From assembly GCF_905115235.1 (NCBI RefSeq), contig NC_051849.1, positions 156,625,332 through 156,689,331 on the forward strand: a DNA stretch of 64,000 nt, in the 5' to 3' direction. The notes beneath the pieces were generated by a model. The model saw only the letters and a list, made by a program, of their open reading frames with translations, did not search any database and was not told where the DNA came from. The stretch is from Hermetia illucens (taxonomy: Eukaryota; Arthropoda; Insecta; Diptera; Stratiomyidae). The translations under genes and the position numbers were made by a program. Each line of letters opens with the position of its first letter. Positions within the stretch are counted from its first letter, which is position 1. Below, piece by piece: positions 32,510-43,719 of the stretch.

Positions 32510-34970
32510 TTTAAATCGGCTAATATGTGAAAGTCAAAGAGTAGTATAGGTCCCAAGGTGAAACGTGGATTGGTACCCACGATGGAGCATAAAACCGGGG
32601 AAACGCTTGCTGAACCAACACCAACAGTTCTACTACCAAATCCTATCTCCACCTCCACGTGGTGATCGCCGGGAGTTCTTTCTTAATGAAAAACTGCAGA
32701 CAGAGAAGGATTAAGGCAAGTCTCCCTCCCCTGAAAACATGACAAATTGTACCAACTGGTCCTCCAGGTTGAGGGTTGGATAGGGCTGACAACCCTACAT
32801 GGAAAACCGATGTCACGAAGCCACGGAAGGAGCCTCGGACAAGATGGAATTTAAAATGACGAACCAGACAACAGAATAACAATTTGCGAGTTTTCTCAAG
32901 AAACGTGCGCTTCCTATACAGAGTGAATTCTGCTGAGCAGCTAGCCGATACCGTGTCCTAATATAAAGCTGATGCGCTGGAGATGAGCCGCTACACCATA
33001 TATTATAGCGGCCACCCGGTAAACTATGTGCTCGGAGTGGGTTTCTTAGCCGAAAAATGAAACCTGCTGTTATCGGCTTTGGAAATATAAGCCAAAGACT
33101 ATGCACTCTGCGTTTGTGAGGCAAATTTGGAAATATAAGCCTCATAGAGGTTCACGCCCCTACAGAGGAGACTGCAGAGTCGGGGAAGAAAACCTTCTAC
33201 GAGGCAGTTGAGCGGACCCTCGAAGCCTGTCCCAAGTGTGATATCAAAATCATACTTGGAGATTTCAACAGTCAAGTAGGGACGGAGGCCGTATCCAGGC
33301 GATACGTCGGCCCCCATAGCTTACATAAGGATACCAATGATAACGCATTGTGGATTATTCAGTTAGCAGTATCGCGCAAAATGGTTGTTAGAAGTACCTA
33401 ATTTGCGCGGAAAGTGTTCCACGAACATCCGTGGGCCTCTCCAGACAGGGCCACTTTCACCCAAATTGACCACGAGCTGATTAAACGCCGCCACCTCCCA
33501 GCCTTGATGAATGTCAGAACATATAGGAGGGTCAATATGGACTCGGATCACTATCTCATTGGCATAGTGCTCTGGGCTCGAATTACAACACCACCTACAA
33601 TCCCCTCTGACAATCAGGGGAGAGTGAATACTGAAGCCATTCACAACACAGTCCTCCGTAACACCTATTAAGGAGAAATGTATACTGGATACTGATAGAA
33701 CCAACAGGTATGTGAACTCGAAAAATACAAGGAGCAACCGCACCAGGCGCGCAAGTTTTACCAATAAGTCAGCAGGATGAAACCTTATACATCTCGATGC
33801 TTATCCTCACAGTCTGGTTCAAACCATACAGAAATTTACTACTCTGAATACGTGCTCTATGTTGCGGGAAGGCATTATCTGTCTCATACATAGAAAGAGA
33901 GAGATCACACAGTGCAGCAATTATAGAGGTATCACATTGCTGAGTAGCATCTATAAGATATTCTCCGCTATCTTACTAGGCCAGATAGCCTCATATCTGC
34001 AGAACATCATTAGCCCATTCCAAAGAGGTTTCACTCCAGGCAAATCAACAACACATCAAAATTTCTCTTTACGGCAATATAGCCATAGCCATCATTGGAC
34101 GATCTTTTAATCGACTTCAACGTCGCCTATGATAGCATAGCTAGAGTAAAACTGTAGGCGGTTATGAGAGAATTCGGTATCCCAACGAAACCGATAAGAC
34201 TGTCTAGGCTAATCTTGACCAATGTGTGAGGATTGATAAAAGCAGCGGGATCACTCCTTTCAACAATGGCGTAAGACAAGGGGATGTCATGCGTACTTTA
34301 AAAAGTACGCATGACATCTGGCCCTGAAAAAAGTAATCCGCGATACAGATGTAATTACCAGAAGCACCATCCTCTTTAAGTCTACTCAACTACTGACTTA
34401 TGCTCACAATATTAACATAATTGGAAGAACAACCCGAGTTGTACAAACTGCCTTCCTTCAGATCATCAGGCGGTGCAACAGCAACAACATGAAGTCGCAC
34501 TGGTCAAATAAAAACAATAAAGATAGGAGACTACAACTTTGAGGCGGTTGATAATTTCTCCTATCTAGAGCTAAAAATCACATAGCTACGACGGTAAAAT
34601 CAGTTCACGGTTATTGGCAGCCAACAGAGGCAGCTTATAAACTGTTCCGCTCGAAACGTCTTACCATAGGGTCAAAGCTCTTACTGCAGAAGACCATGAC
34701 CTTACCAGTTCTCATGTATTCCTCGTAGACCTGAGATCTTAGCATGAACTCTTGGCTGCGTTTGAGAGAAGAATCCTCCGAGGAATTTTTGTCCCTCTAC
34801 ATGTGGATGGATGATTCCCAAGCCTACATGATGACGAAATTTATAAGTGATACTATAACTGCCTGGTTGTGGATAAAATCCGGCTCAACAGGTTGCGGTG
34901 GGCGGGTTACGTAATGAGTGAGCGTGATCCAGCCGAGAAAGTCTATAAGGACAATATCTATGAGCACCAG
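32510..34970 (+). mobile_element. RTE-like LINE, family A copy 2
   Basis: The 5' leader aligns with copy 1 (ACGTGGATTGGTACCCACGA and onward). Endonuclease pieces run from 32890 (NVRFLYRV-like) through 33250 (a GDFNSQVG-like block, AEVGTEAVSRRYV-like) to 33560. RT is near 33860-34120 (GIICLIHRKREITQCSNYRG; SSIYKIFSAILLGQIASYLQ; FQRGFTPGKSTTHQ) and the C-terminal block runs to 34960 (RLNRLRWAGYV). Many breaks. Position 34283 holds a palindrome. Nothing suggests activity. Confidence 0.75.
34283..34318. repeat. Perfect 17-bp snap-back palindrome inside LINE A2
   Basis: GATGTCATGCGTACTTT and its exact complement face each other across 2 bp (AA). The other family A copies have ordinary coding sequence here (GGGGATGCCCTATC on the sense strand of the copy at 46205), so the right arm replaced the normal sequence by copying the left arm in reverse. 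Confidence 0.88.
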
Positions 34971-35561
34971 TTGAGATTTTTGTCGATCTTGATTTTCCTC
35001 ATTCAATTGCGATATCCGGGTGGGCATGAGGTTCGACTCCAAGCACACAGTTTGGTCTCTTCCTTCTATATACCTTTTGCGCTCCATCCAAGCCATATTC
35101 AATGTTATCGTAATGTCAGTCGCTGATTAGGATAATAGACATTCTGGTGCAATTTTCGATTCACTGTTCAAAAGACATGTTTACGATATTTGCAGCTGTG
35201 ATGGTCTCCCCTCTCTCTTCTTATTCTGTAACCTTCGTAGCTATGCATACTTTCATAAATGTGTACATGTTTTGAAATTGTATGAGCCTATGAGAAAAAG
35301 AGACAAAGCTACTTTTTTGCGCACATGGTCGAATGAATTCGTTAGTCAAACCTTGCTTAGTGAGTAAATCTCTATAAAAAGGTAGCAATGGATAAGAAAC
35401 AATCGAAAAAAGGTAGCAAGCGACCAGGTAGAAAAGAAAGTTTCAAGGCAATCGACATACGTCTGAAAAAAATACTGACTTTGTTAGCACTTCTGCTAAA
35501 AACTCAAAAATTCAAATGATTTTGAAGTAGCTTACAACGAAAATTTCAATTACTGTTTTTG
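34971..35561. other. Spacer with nothing recognised
   Basis: No gene or known repeat that I can support between LINE A2 and the fold-back repeats. Confidence 0.35.
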
Positions 35562-35988
35562 TTGAGGATGCTGGGAGTCCCACCAAGTGGGTGCAGTACT
35601 TGGTGACGGACCGGACCACTTAGAAAGCAACTTATTTCCTTTTTTATAGTCCACGAACTCCTCCTGACCGTCAGTCAGCTTTCTCGTTCTTTTTTGAAAA
35701 CTTGGGTTTGACTCAAAAAAGAGGAGTCCGTGGACTACAAAAGAGGAAGTGGTCCGGTCCGTCACCAAGTGGGTGCGGACTCAGAATTGCCAGCATCTTC
35801 AACAGAAATTTACCTCGGCCTGGTTTAGATCTGGACTTATGACGGATTTCACTTGAATATTAATCGTACCCATTACGTGTTTCCAATTATACTTAAGTGG
35901 AGCAATTTTCATTTGTCGTTACTTTCGGTCACGCTGCTCCCAGGGCAGAGGTGAGGCAGCGTCTGATGACGGACGAAACCATCAGTCA
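35562..35988. mobile_element. Fold-back repeat pair and end of the 29-kb fold-back family
   Basis: 35562-35808 is a hairpin: GTTGAGGATGCTGG at the left pairs with CCAGCATCTTCAAC at the right. The arms continue through CACCAAGTGGGTGC, GGTGACGGACCGGACCAC and a GTGGACTA stretch for about 95 bp each. Next to it, 35812-35988 matches the right arm of the element at 29129-29570 (CTTATGACGGATTTCACTT, GTGGAGCAATTTTCATTTG, GCTCCCAGGGCAGAGG). It is not clear whether these are one element or two. Confidence 0.7.
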
Positions 35989-36029
35989 GCTTTTTCGTTA
36001 TTTTTTTTCAATTAATGTGTTCTAAGTTT

Positions 36030-37592
36030 TAGTTTAGTATTACAGTGCTACAATCAGCCATAAAGTGCAAATTGTGTGATGGTGACATACAGTTTTCGAA
36101 AAACTCCCCGCGATGATTCTTGTCCAATGATCCAAAATTCATATGAAATCAACGGACGTTTCACTTTTATTATGCGTTTACTTGGAGTAGGATTGTGTGG
36201 CATAAGCACTTTTTGTTCATTAATGGAATTGGGAAATGGATTTAGTAAAAGTGGTTACTATATATATACTGTCGCAACTGCCGTAGTTGATTTAGTTTTT
36301 AAAAAAGCAATAAAAGAAGAACAACAGAAAAACGTTGAAAAAGGATATACTGTAGATAGATTACGGTTCCTGGCGATGGTTCTTAGGTCAAGCGGAGATT
36401 CTCACTTCACTGTTAGGAGTTGTTTCGTTAATTGGGAAACATAAAAATAAAATTGAGGATGTAGTAGTAAAATCAAAAGTGTGTAAAGCTTTTGAAGAAT
36501 GGTAAGGAAAAGAGAAGTCTGATGAGTTTTTAGAGTGGTATGAAGATCATAAAGATGATTGTGCTGCGAATCATGAAGGAACTTCGGACAAAATGGAGGT
36601 AGACGGAGTAATCGAGATGTTCAAACGATTTGTAAAAAAATTGGATATCAAGTATAAAAGTTATATAGGTGATGGAGATTCGAAAACCGAAAATTTATTA
36701 GACGCTGATCCCTGTGATGGTAACCCTGTGGCCGAGAAGAAAGAATGTGTATTACACGTCAAAAAACGTAAGCGCGAAAGAAGCCAGAAAAGCACATACG
36801 CTGTTTTTGAAAGCTAAAAAACAACTTGAAGAACCTGAAAAAAATCGTAAAAGAATAAAGCTAAAGTTCCACCGAAGAAACTTAGCAGTAGAAATAAAAG
36901 TGAAAGTAAAGTGAAAAAAAAACACTCTCTAACTAATAAGATAATGGTGAAGCTAAGTACATATTATGGGTTAGCAATTCTAAGAAGCTGTGATTCTGTC
37001 GCTGAAGTGAAAAAAACTATTATGGCAACTCTCTACATGACCTTCACAGACGAAAATCCACACCACTTCAATTGCCCAGAGGGCCCAATTTCATGGTGTG
37101 AGCACCAAAAAGTAAAGCATGAAAATAAAGAAAGTACTTTTACACATCCACCAGCATTTGATGAAGATATAGCAACGCTTTTGTTGCCAATTTATGAGGA
37201 ATTATCGGCGGATAGTCTCCTTGAACCATGTATTGGGAGAAATACGCAAAATAACAACGAAATTTTTAATCATTGCGTATGGAATTTTGTACCCAAAACT
37301 TATTTTCAGCGGCAAAAAGACATTGGAGATAGCAACGTTCACTGCTGCCGGGATATTCAACGAAGGATTTATGTCTGTTTTGAAAATAATGAAAGCTATA
37401 GGCGTACAAATCGGTCCCAAACCTATGCAGTACCCGCAGGTCTACAACAGGCAGCGGATCAGTACAGCGGAAAAAGTGACTCCTAATGTTTCAAAAAAGG
37501 CCAGGTTAAATCGCAGGGCTGAAAAAGTTGAGAAAAATGGTGCGTACGAAGAGGAGGAAGGATTATTGTATGCACCAGGCATAGCAGATTGA
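36030..37592 (+). pseudogene. Decayed Mutator-like transposase (PF20700-type)
   Basis: Three frames in order show pieces of one protein. N-terminal: NSYEINGRFTFIMRLLGVGL and GFSKSGYYIYTVATAVVDLV. Middle: DKMEVDGVIEMFKRFV, then the catalytic-region motif YIGDGDSKT and KKECVLHVKKRK. C-terminal: YGLAILRSCDSVAEVKKTIM, HFNCPEGPISWCEH, NTQNNNEIFN, then in another frame GIFNEGFMSVLKIM and EEEGLLYAPGIAD up to TGA 37592. This order matches the Mutator-like transposase domain common in arthropod genomes. The part around 36370-36560 is damaged and frames change at least four times. The codon use is AT-rich, unlike the flanking LINEs. No terminal inverted repeats were identified. Confidence 0.75.
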
Positions 37593-37728
37593 CGTAAGTG
37601 TACTTTTCCACTCAAAAATAACATTTAACTTTACACGCGTTTTTCTCGAAACAACATTTGTAGGTGCGGCGCAGGTGATTTAGGAAAAAACTACTCGACC
37701 GATTTAAGAGAAATTTTAATATGTTATT

Positions 37729-38061
37729 ATTATTATTCTGTTAAGGGAAAGTTGCACCGCATCCTTAAAGAACTATTGTGCCCCTTTTACTGGTTATAGT
37801 GTACCTATTGATCATAGTATCTCAAGCAGGCCTATAACCGTCAGGAACTTTAGTATGTTCCCTACTTCCAGATCTCTCAGCTTTGCAAATGGTATTAAGT
37901 GTTCTCCCAGATGCCTCGACCAACTTCGCACGAGTGCCGGATACTATGTCAGGACGTGTATAGAGGTTTCGTTACACTCCCCACAAAACGTGCAGGCAGT
38001 GTCCGTAGATATCCCTAGCTTTCCTAGGTGATAGTTCAGCCGGCATTGACCAGTGAGAATA
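37729..38061 (-). mobile_element. Short 5'-truncated LINE 3' end with target-site duplication
   Basis: A 333-bp minus-strand fragment encodes a CCHC-type tail (HLGKLGISTDTACTFCGECN, ETSIHVLT), then a short 3' UTR with AAT repeats. It is flanked by exact 14-bp copies of TTTAATATGTTATT (37715-37728 and 38062-38075). The tail type is that of RNase H-bearing LINEs (I/Loa). It inserted downstream of the Mutator-like remnant and is younger than that remnant's decay. Confidence 0.8.
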
Positions 38062-38075
38062 TTTAATATGTTATT

Positions 38076-38545
38076 CTACACAATAACGGTTCTGGCCGGA
38101 ACTAGAATTATCCATTTTTAGTGAATATTATTTTTCACATTTTTTTTTTTAAAAAATATGAATCTTTGAATTTTGGCCATTTTGTAATTTTTTCATAAAA
38201 TTGAATAATCCTAGTTCGGGCCAGAACCACGAGCATGCAGAATAATATCCTGTTTGGTTTTTCCATTTCAGATAACTCTAAGTGCCGGAATCACCTGCGC
38301 CAGCAACCCGGGTTAAATGGAAGGCGTTACTAGTATGTAAAATTAAATACCTACTTCACGATGCGAATAAACACATATAAAAAATTTGAATAAAAAAAAA
38401 TCTCCAAAAATAGCTTCAAAAATCGGCCGCCACATAAGGCTACTACCTTAATAGTCTGAAAGTAAACAGATCCAAGTGAAGTTTTTTCTAAAAAAAAACC
38501 TCCAAATTTCCAATACAAGACGGAGTAATTTTAATCAAAATCAAA
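38076..38545. other. Spacer before ANKRD39
   Basis: AT-rich. An inverted pair (GGTTCTGGCCGGAACTAGAA at 38089 and the complement of TCCTAGTTCGGGCCAGAACC at 38208) forms an imperfect hairpin of about 140 bp, perhaps another small fold-back element. Confidence 0.4.
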
Positions 38546-38671
38546 TTTATTTCAAATGCAAATTACATGAAACATTTCAAGAGTATAAATACAAAAATAC
38601 TTCTGTGCACTACAAATATAATCTTATGATCTCTGTATACTAATACAAAATGTTTTAAAGAATTGAGAAAA

Positions 38672-39420
38672 TCAAATAGCCAAAAGCCGTTTTAACTCCT
38701 CGTTGCCGGATGGAATTAAATCATACGGGATACGACCTTTCTTATCTTGAATCGACTTCAAATCATTGGACATACGAATCAAACTTTTTGAGATTTCAAC
38801 TAAGCCTTTGGCAGCAGATCTATGAAGTGCAGTTTGCCCATCCTCGTCTTGTAAATCCACTTTTGCATTTGATCTGAGCAGCATATCGACAATGTTTTTG
38901 TGACCTAAAGCCAAGCATGTTTGGATCATTGTATTTGAGTTTTAAGCTGAATTAGTCACGTACCCATCATCGACGCTCGGTGAAGGGGAGTAGCTCCGCC
39001 TTTTGTTTTTGCATTAACATTACAATTAGCATCCAGAAGAAGGCGGCAAATTTCATTGTGTCCATGACGGGCGGCATAATGTAGCGCAGTATAACCACCA
39101 TTATCACGTCTATCTACATCACCTTTCTGTATGAAATCTTTAATTCGATGTATATCATTGTAGATGGCTGGAAATAAGAACAGATTCAAGTGTGACTGAA
39201 ATCCAGCAACTTTGCGGAAACAAGACTGAATTGCTCATAGACAATTTGACATGAAAGCTCTACATTAATTAACGGAAACCACATTACCTGCACTCCATAT
39301 GCCGCGTTCAAAGTCCATTTCATCCAATGTTTGTCCAACCGTCACAGTGGCCGAACGACATTGGCATGTGTCACCCTCATGGTGACCGTGCTGATGATGG
39401 TATTCATTTGCATCCGACAT
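38672..39420 (-). CDS. ANKRD39: Ankyrin repeat domain-containing protein 39
   Basis: Three exons on the minus strand: 39288-39420, 38964-39167, 38672-38904. Both introns are phase 1 (GTAATG/CAG and GTACGT/TAG) and short (120 and 59 bp); the join is 189 residues, close to the vertebrate length. It starts MSDANEYHHQHGHHEG, then QTLDEMDFERGIWSAAI, which is the family signature. Three ankyrin repeats follow (GYTALHYAARHGHNEICRLL, GATPLHRASMMGHKNIVDML, GQTALHRSAAKGLVEISKSL), and the end (DKKGRIPYDLIPSGNEELKR) matches the family tail. The function in insects is not established; ankyrin repeats usually bind other proteins. An AATAAA follows at 38546-38551. The frame is clean. Confidence 0.9.
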
Positions 39421-39945
39421 TTTATTTGACTTTATTCATTCAAATTAACGAATTTATTTAAATCTAGGTTACTTTTAAAAAATATTACAATACTATCGAT
39501 TGAAATTATATTTCATAAAACGTGAAAGATTCAAGGATAGTTCAAGTTCGAATGCTATGTCCTTTGTTTTCGCCCATGGCAACTTTGTTCTACTTGTTTG
39601 GTTCGTTTCTCCTTTTTTATATGGAATGATAAGAATTAAAACTTGATTTTTAATTATTGCTTAAATAATGTCTATTCGAAACAAAAATCACTGTATTGTT
39701 CTTTGAGAACGTTCACATGCTTTTATTAATAAAATATATGCTTTATATACTTTGAAGGTGAGGATAATTATGATTAAGCGTTTTTTATAACACGAGTATG
39801 TACGAGTATATGCTAGCAGTAAAGAGAACGCAACTGTTTCCTTCCTATTTCAGTATCAGTTTCAAATCTGTAAATTCATAAATTGCGATGATGTTAGATA
39901 GTCTTTGTGTTGATTTCCATTCCAAAAAGATTTCTATATTTCGGT
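39421..39945. other. Intergenic region between ANKRD39 and the GFRP-like gene
   Basis: Holds the ANKRD39 promoter and the 3' end of the next gene. A 7-of-8 match to the fly DRE promoter word (CTATCGAT) is near 39490. A minus-strand AATAAA for the next gene is at 39722-39727. Both are suggestive only. Confidence 0.35.
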
Positions 39946-40383
39946 TTACAATTCCCGTTGCATCGTCCAAACTATCTCTGCTTCGCCTGTACTACACACA
40001 ACTTTGTAGCCCAACTGCGACAACGAATTGATGGCTTGTAAGGGTGGTATTTTAATCAGAATACCGTTTACGATCTCAGTTGAGCCGTTTGTATAACGTT
40101 TTGTGAAGGCAGCAGTCTCCTGTTCATTTAGGCCGAATATTGCACAATCCTGAGCGTGAAGAGATCCTTTCACAACAACATATGTGTAAATATCTTCAGG
40201 TGGAACAATCGGAACTGGTATCACCACATTCGTTGCACATGCCTGGGGGGTTGGCGGCTGACTCTGACTTGGTGGGGGTGATTGTGGTTTTATAATCGGT
40301 TGTTGCTGCTGTAGTTGTGTCTGCAACGGTGGCAATGGTTGCTGCTGTTGTAGATTTTGAGGTTGAGATTGTTGAGAATCCAT
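39946..40383 (-). CDS. GFRP-like protein with Gln/Pro-rich N-terminus
   Basis: Single exon, 145 residues, start at 40383 (MDSQQSQPQNLQQQQP). Residues 1-50 are Gln/Pro-rich and low in complexity. Residues 63-145 resemble the GTP cyclohydrolase I feedback regulatory protein (GFRP, GCHFR; about 84 residues): IYTYVVVKGSLHAQ at the start, then PPLQAINSLSQLGYKVVCST and EIVWTMQREL, against DPPRIVLDKL..GFRVLSMTG..LVWCLHKE in the mammalian protein. GFRP binds GTP cyclohydrolase I and adjusts tetrahydrobiopterin synthesis. The neighbour 110 bp upstream on the same strand is a second family member. The long N-terminal extension is unusual for GFRP. Function is inferred from similarity only. Confidence 0.75.
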   Translation of the reverse strand: MDSQQSQPQNLQQQQPLPPLQTQLQQQQPIIKPQSPPPSQSQPPTPQACATNVVIPVPIVPPEDIYTYVVVKGSLHAQDCAIFGLNEQETAAFTKRYTNGSTEIVNGILIKIPPLQAINSLSQLGYKVVCSTGEAEIVWTMQREL

Positions 40384-40493
40384 TTTTCAAAGGGTTTTAG
40401 ATTATTCCAGAACAGTTGGATAATCAGAATCTTCTTAAAAATAACTAAATTTCAAAATATTACTCTCACTGAATGAAAAACGACGTTCAACGA

Positions 40494-41105
40494 TTATTCA
40501 GGCGAATCAACTTTATGATAATTCCCTAATTCACGGCCCAAATTCGAAATATTCTCACGCACAACCGTAGAAACTGAATCATTCACAATGGGGTCTGGTT
40601 CAATGAATTCTTTTCGCATAGTCCACATATACTCATTGTAGTCTTGCTTTACTGCTGTCGATGATGAAGCGACAACACGATAGTCAAGAACCTGAGATGA
40701 TTGAATGATACAGCAATGAAATTGAAAGATATAGCTATGAGATTGAAAGATACGCACGACAAAAAATTTTCACTTACCTCTAATGCAGTTAAGATAACAC
40801 ATGGGTGTACTAGGTAGACTAGTGTAGATTCGTCACTGTATCCACCGCATGGGAAACGACTGAGCTGCTCGATATCGTCAGCTAAAAAATGCGCGATGTT
40901 TATCAGTTACTGAATTACTTAGCTTTGTTTTCGCGAATGAATGATAATTAAGATAAGAATAAAGTGCTGCTCATATGATATCATATTCATTTGGTTCACA
41001 TTATAGATAGCGTGAATATCTATTGATATATTGTATTCTACTGAGTTTAGCAAGAATTTGCGAAGAACAATTGTTCGAAATTTTATCTTCTACTGCTAGT
41101 GCCAT
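40494..41105 (-). CDS. Second GFRP-like protein, 3 exons
   Basis: Exons 41042-41105, 40778-40881 and 40494-40691 (phases 1 and 0; donors GTAGAA and GTAAGT, acceptors TTTTAG and CTCAG) give 121 residues: MALAVEDKISNNCSSQIL, DDIEQLSRFPCGGYSD, STLVYLVHPCVILTALE, then VLDYRVVASSSTAVKQDYNE and YMWTMRKEF. The C-terminal pattern A-L-x-x-L-x-Y-(K/R)-V-V...(V/M)WTM(Q/R)(R/K)E is shared with the adjacent gene and with GFRP. The tail after RKEF (about 36 residues) is extra. Exon 1 is the least sure part: its donor is weak (A|GTAGAA) and was chosen because phase and length fit. The pair looks like a tandem duplication that then diverged strongly. Confidence 0.65.
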
Positions 41106-41519
41106 GTTATAATGAGAAAGCCTAATAAGCGCTCCTTAAAAAATTGATAACATTTTTGAATATAAAGATGACACTAAACGATTCAATAAGAAGATGGGAA
41201 ATGTTGCAACAAGGTGTGCCCACTAGGAGCTTTGTCCACGATATAGGCATAACCACCGCCAATGAAATACTTCCACAAAGGGGCCAACCGCAAATAATCG
41301 GGCCGAGAGCACATCCTCCATCCATTCTCTTGGAACATATGCTCTTAATATCGTTAAAAACAAAAACAATCGTGTTTAATCAAAAGGGTAAGAAACACCA
41401 GTGCGTTTACTTTAGTAAATGCGGTAGGATGGCCCCCGGTCTTGTTGCATGAACCGCGTCAGGATGTAAGTAAATTCATCAGAGGAAAACAAATATTGAT
41501 AACCTCAGTGGAAAGACAT
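41106..41519. other. Spacer upstream of the GFRP-like pair
   Basis: Promoter side of the second GFRP-like gene. A 102-codon plus-strand open frame at 41144-41452 shows no family I recognise and may be the start of the adjacent LINE. Confidence 0.35.
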
Positions 41520-42260
41520 ACGAATTAGCAAGAGCCTTTCGGAAGAGGCGCACCGATATTAGCGCTCTAGAAGAATCTCTATGGTGTAGTACCAAAAGCT
41601 GGCTTATAAAATTGGAATATCTGCGAAAATTCCAACCGGGAAGCAGAGAAAGCGATAGCTCAACTGCAGAATTTGTTTATCTTCCACTTCCACAAGCATT
41701 GTTGATATTTGGGGCAAGTCCACCTCTCAGCGTTACTGCAGTCGCGGAAGCAATAAAGCGAATGAAATCGGGGAAAGCCACAGGATCTGACGACATTGCA
41801 TATGAGCTATGGAAAGCGAAGAGCTGGGAACCAACACTGTGGTTCAATTAATTCTTTATTTGGGTTTTTGACAAGGGCAGAACACCATCTGACTGGCGAA
41901 AAAGCACTATCATTCCAATATGGAAAAAGAAAAGTAGTCCAGCAGATATTCTAATTACCGCCGGATCTGGTTGCTATTGCATACCATGAAGATTTTTTAA
42001 CGCATTTTTGACAAACAGATAACCGTCAATGAAAAACTACTGACGCAATACACGCTGAGCGGTTACTAATGGAGGTACACCGTGAGAAGCATCGCTTTCT
42101 CCACATTGCATTTATGGATCTGGAAAAAGTGTTTGACCATGTCCGACATGTCCTCAGCTGGTATGCTATACGACAACAGCTAGCGCCACAAAAACTAGCA
42201 CTAGATGGGTTAAATTACTCTACTACGGTCCGAAAAGTGAAGCTCAAAGTGTGGCGGGTG
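41520..42260 (+). mobile_element. RTE-clade LINE fragment (family D)
   Basis: Plus strand: an FGRR-type linker (41538), AEFVYLPLPQALLIFGASPP, VAEAIKRMKSGKATGSDDIA, YELWKAKSWEPT, an interrupted RT, then TTDAIHAERLLMEVHREKHR-like and FMDLEKVFDHVRHVLSWYAI. The AIKRMKSGKATG-x-DDI-x-x-ELWK block is characteristic of RTE elements. It stops abruptly near 42260, where family B sequence takes over. Several breaks. Confidence 0.75.
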
Positions 42261-42279
42261 TATCAAAACCGCTTCGTGC

Positions 42280-43310
42280 CTCTATCGATGTTCATCAAGG
42301 AAGCGCCCACCCACCACTCTTCTGGAAGAGAATTGGCGGTTTCTGCAAGCCTTTCAACACGAAGGTGTTGCAAAGGGAACTGGATCATTGTGAGAGCAGT
42401 TGTTACCAATGGAAAGGCGAAAACTGGTATAATATCCTTTCAAAACTTCAATGCACCTGGCATGTATGATATCTATCCAGCGATGCTAAAGGAGAGTATA
42501 GAGCACTTAGAGCCATTTCTATGAGATATTTTTCGAAGATGTCTTGCTTTGGGCTAGGTGCCTTCCTCTTGACAGAAGATGACTATTCAAACCCAAACAA
42601 CTTCAGGCAAATCAGCTTAACATCATTTTTGCTTAAATGTCTGGAGAGAGTGGTTGAGCGTCACATTCGTGATAGGACCTTAAGGCCGCACCCACTAAAT
42701 GAAAACCAATATGTATACCAACGTGGAAAGTCCTGTGAGTCTGTTCTTCACTCTTTGGGTTCAAAGATAGATGTCACAGCTCTGAAAGGCGAGTATGCGA
42801 CGCCGGTGTTTGTAGACATTGACTTTTGACTGTACGTCCTTCCAAAAGCTTTGTGATGCCGGCAGAGAGCATAGTGTTGATGAAACTTTTATTAAGTAGA
42901 TCTACGCTATACTAATGCAGAGATTGCTGTATGCTGAAGTGGATGTTGATCGCTACCTAAAAACGGAAGCGACGAAAGGCGGCCCTCAATCGCTATCGCC
43001 GCTTTTGCGGAGTATGTTGATCTATGCGAATTGCCAATACACGCTCAACCTTATGTGGATCACGTGGCTGTGCTAGTTGTTGGTCGAGATCTCGGAACAG
43101 TGTGTAGAAATACAGAACGCGCCGTTGCTTTGATTGACAGTGGGTGCCTCTGGCGTGGACTTTCGGTAAATCCAAATAAAACCACATGTATTATTTACAA
43201 AAAGGAGAAAACTGAAAGTTTTTTGCTTTCCAGAAATGAGGGGTATCCGGGAATCATTCTAGACAAGAAGCTTCTTTGGAACAAACGTGTACCGTTGATA
43301 ATTTCTCCTA
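42280..43310 (+). mobile_element. Loa/I-like LINE, family B copy 2
   Basis: Plus strand blocks: KEAPTHHSSGRELAVSASLS, FNAPGMYDIYPAMLKESIEH, NNFRQISLTSFLLKCLERVV, LNENQYVYQRGKSCESVLH, then after missing sequence PYVDHVAVLVVGRDLGTVC and LSVNPNKTTCIIY. It aligns with the minus-strand copy at 7342-8571. Its palm motif reads YVDH, so it is dead. At about 43300 it passes into family A sequence. Confidence 0.75.
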
Positions 43311-43620
43311 TTTAGGGTCGAAAATCATAACCGATAACAGCTATGACGATTAAATCCGCGCACGGTTGTTGACTATCAACAGAGCCTGTTTTAGCTTACA
43401 AAAACTGCATCGCTCGAAACCATAAGATCAAAGCTCTTACTGTACAAGACTATGATCTTGCCAGTCCTTACGTATTCCTCGGAAGCTTGAGTTCTTAGCA
43501 AAAAAAAATGCGAATTCTTGGCCGCGTTCGAGAGAAGAATCCTCCGAAGGGGTGTCTCGAGTTCCTTATTAAGGCAGAACTAGACCGGACACCGGTTGTT
43601 GCGCCGTTGATGATGATGAA
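43300..43620 (+). mobile_element. LINE family A fragment, C-terminus to 3' tail
   Basis: VDNFSYLGSKIITDNSYDD-like at 43293, the RSKRT and YKTMILPVL-like blocks, RRILRR at 43545, then a jump to the 3' end (CTTATTAAGGCAG, GGTTGTTGCGCCGTTGATGA). The part between is deleted. Confidence 0.65.
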
Positions 43621-43719
43621 AACTTTCGACACGAAACTTTTCTAGAGCATAATGTAAGAAACTGGAAGGGAAAGGAAGACTTCCAGGCTGTGTAGAGTCA
43701 TTAATATGGATGAGTTGGC

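Noticed and set aside
36911-37486. Host gene of 191 residues
   Set aside because: It is one frame of a broken Mutator-like transposase; the neighbouring frames carry the adjoining blocks.
39488-39496. DRE promoter element of ANKRD39
   Set aside because: Only 7 of 8 bases match; a single short word is not enough to call a site.
40196-40390. Ser/Thr-rich 64-codon frame
   Set aside because: It is another frame of the CAG-rich start of the GFRP-like gene.
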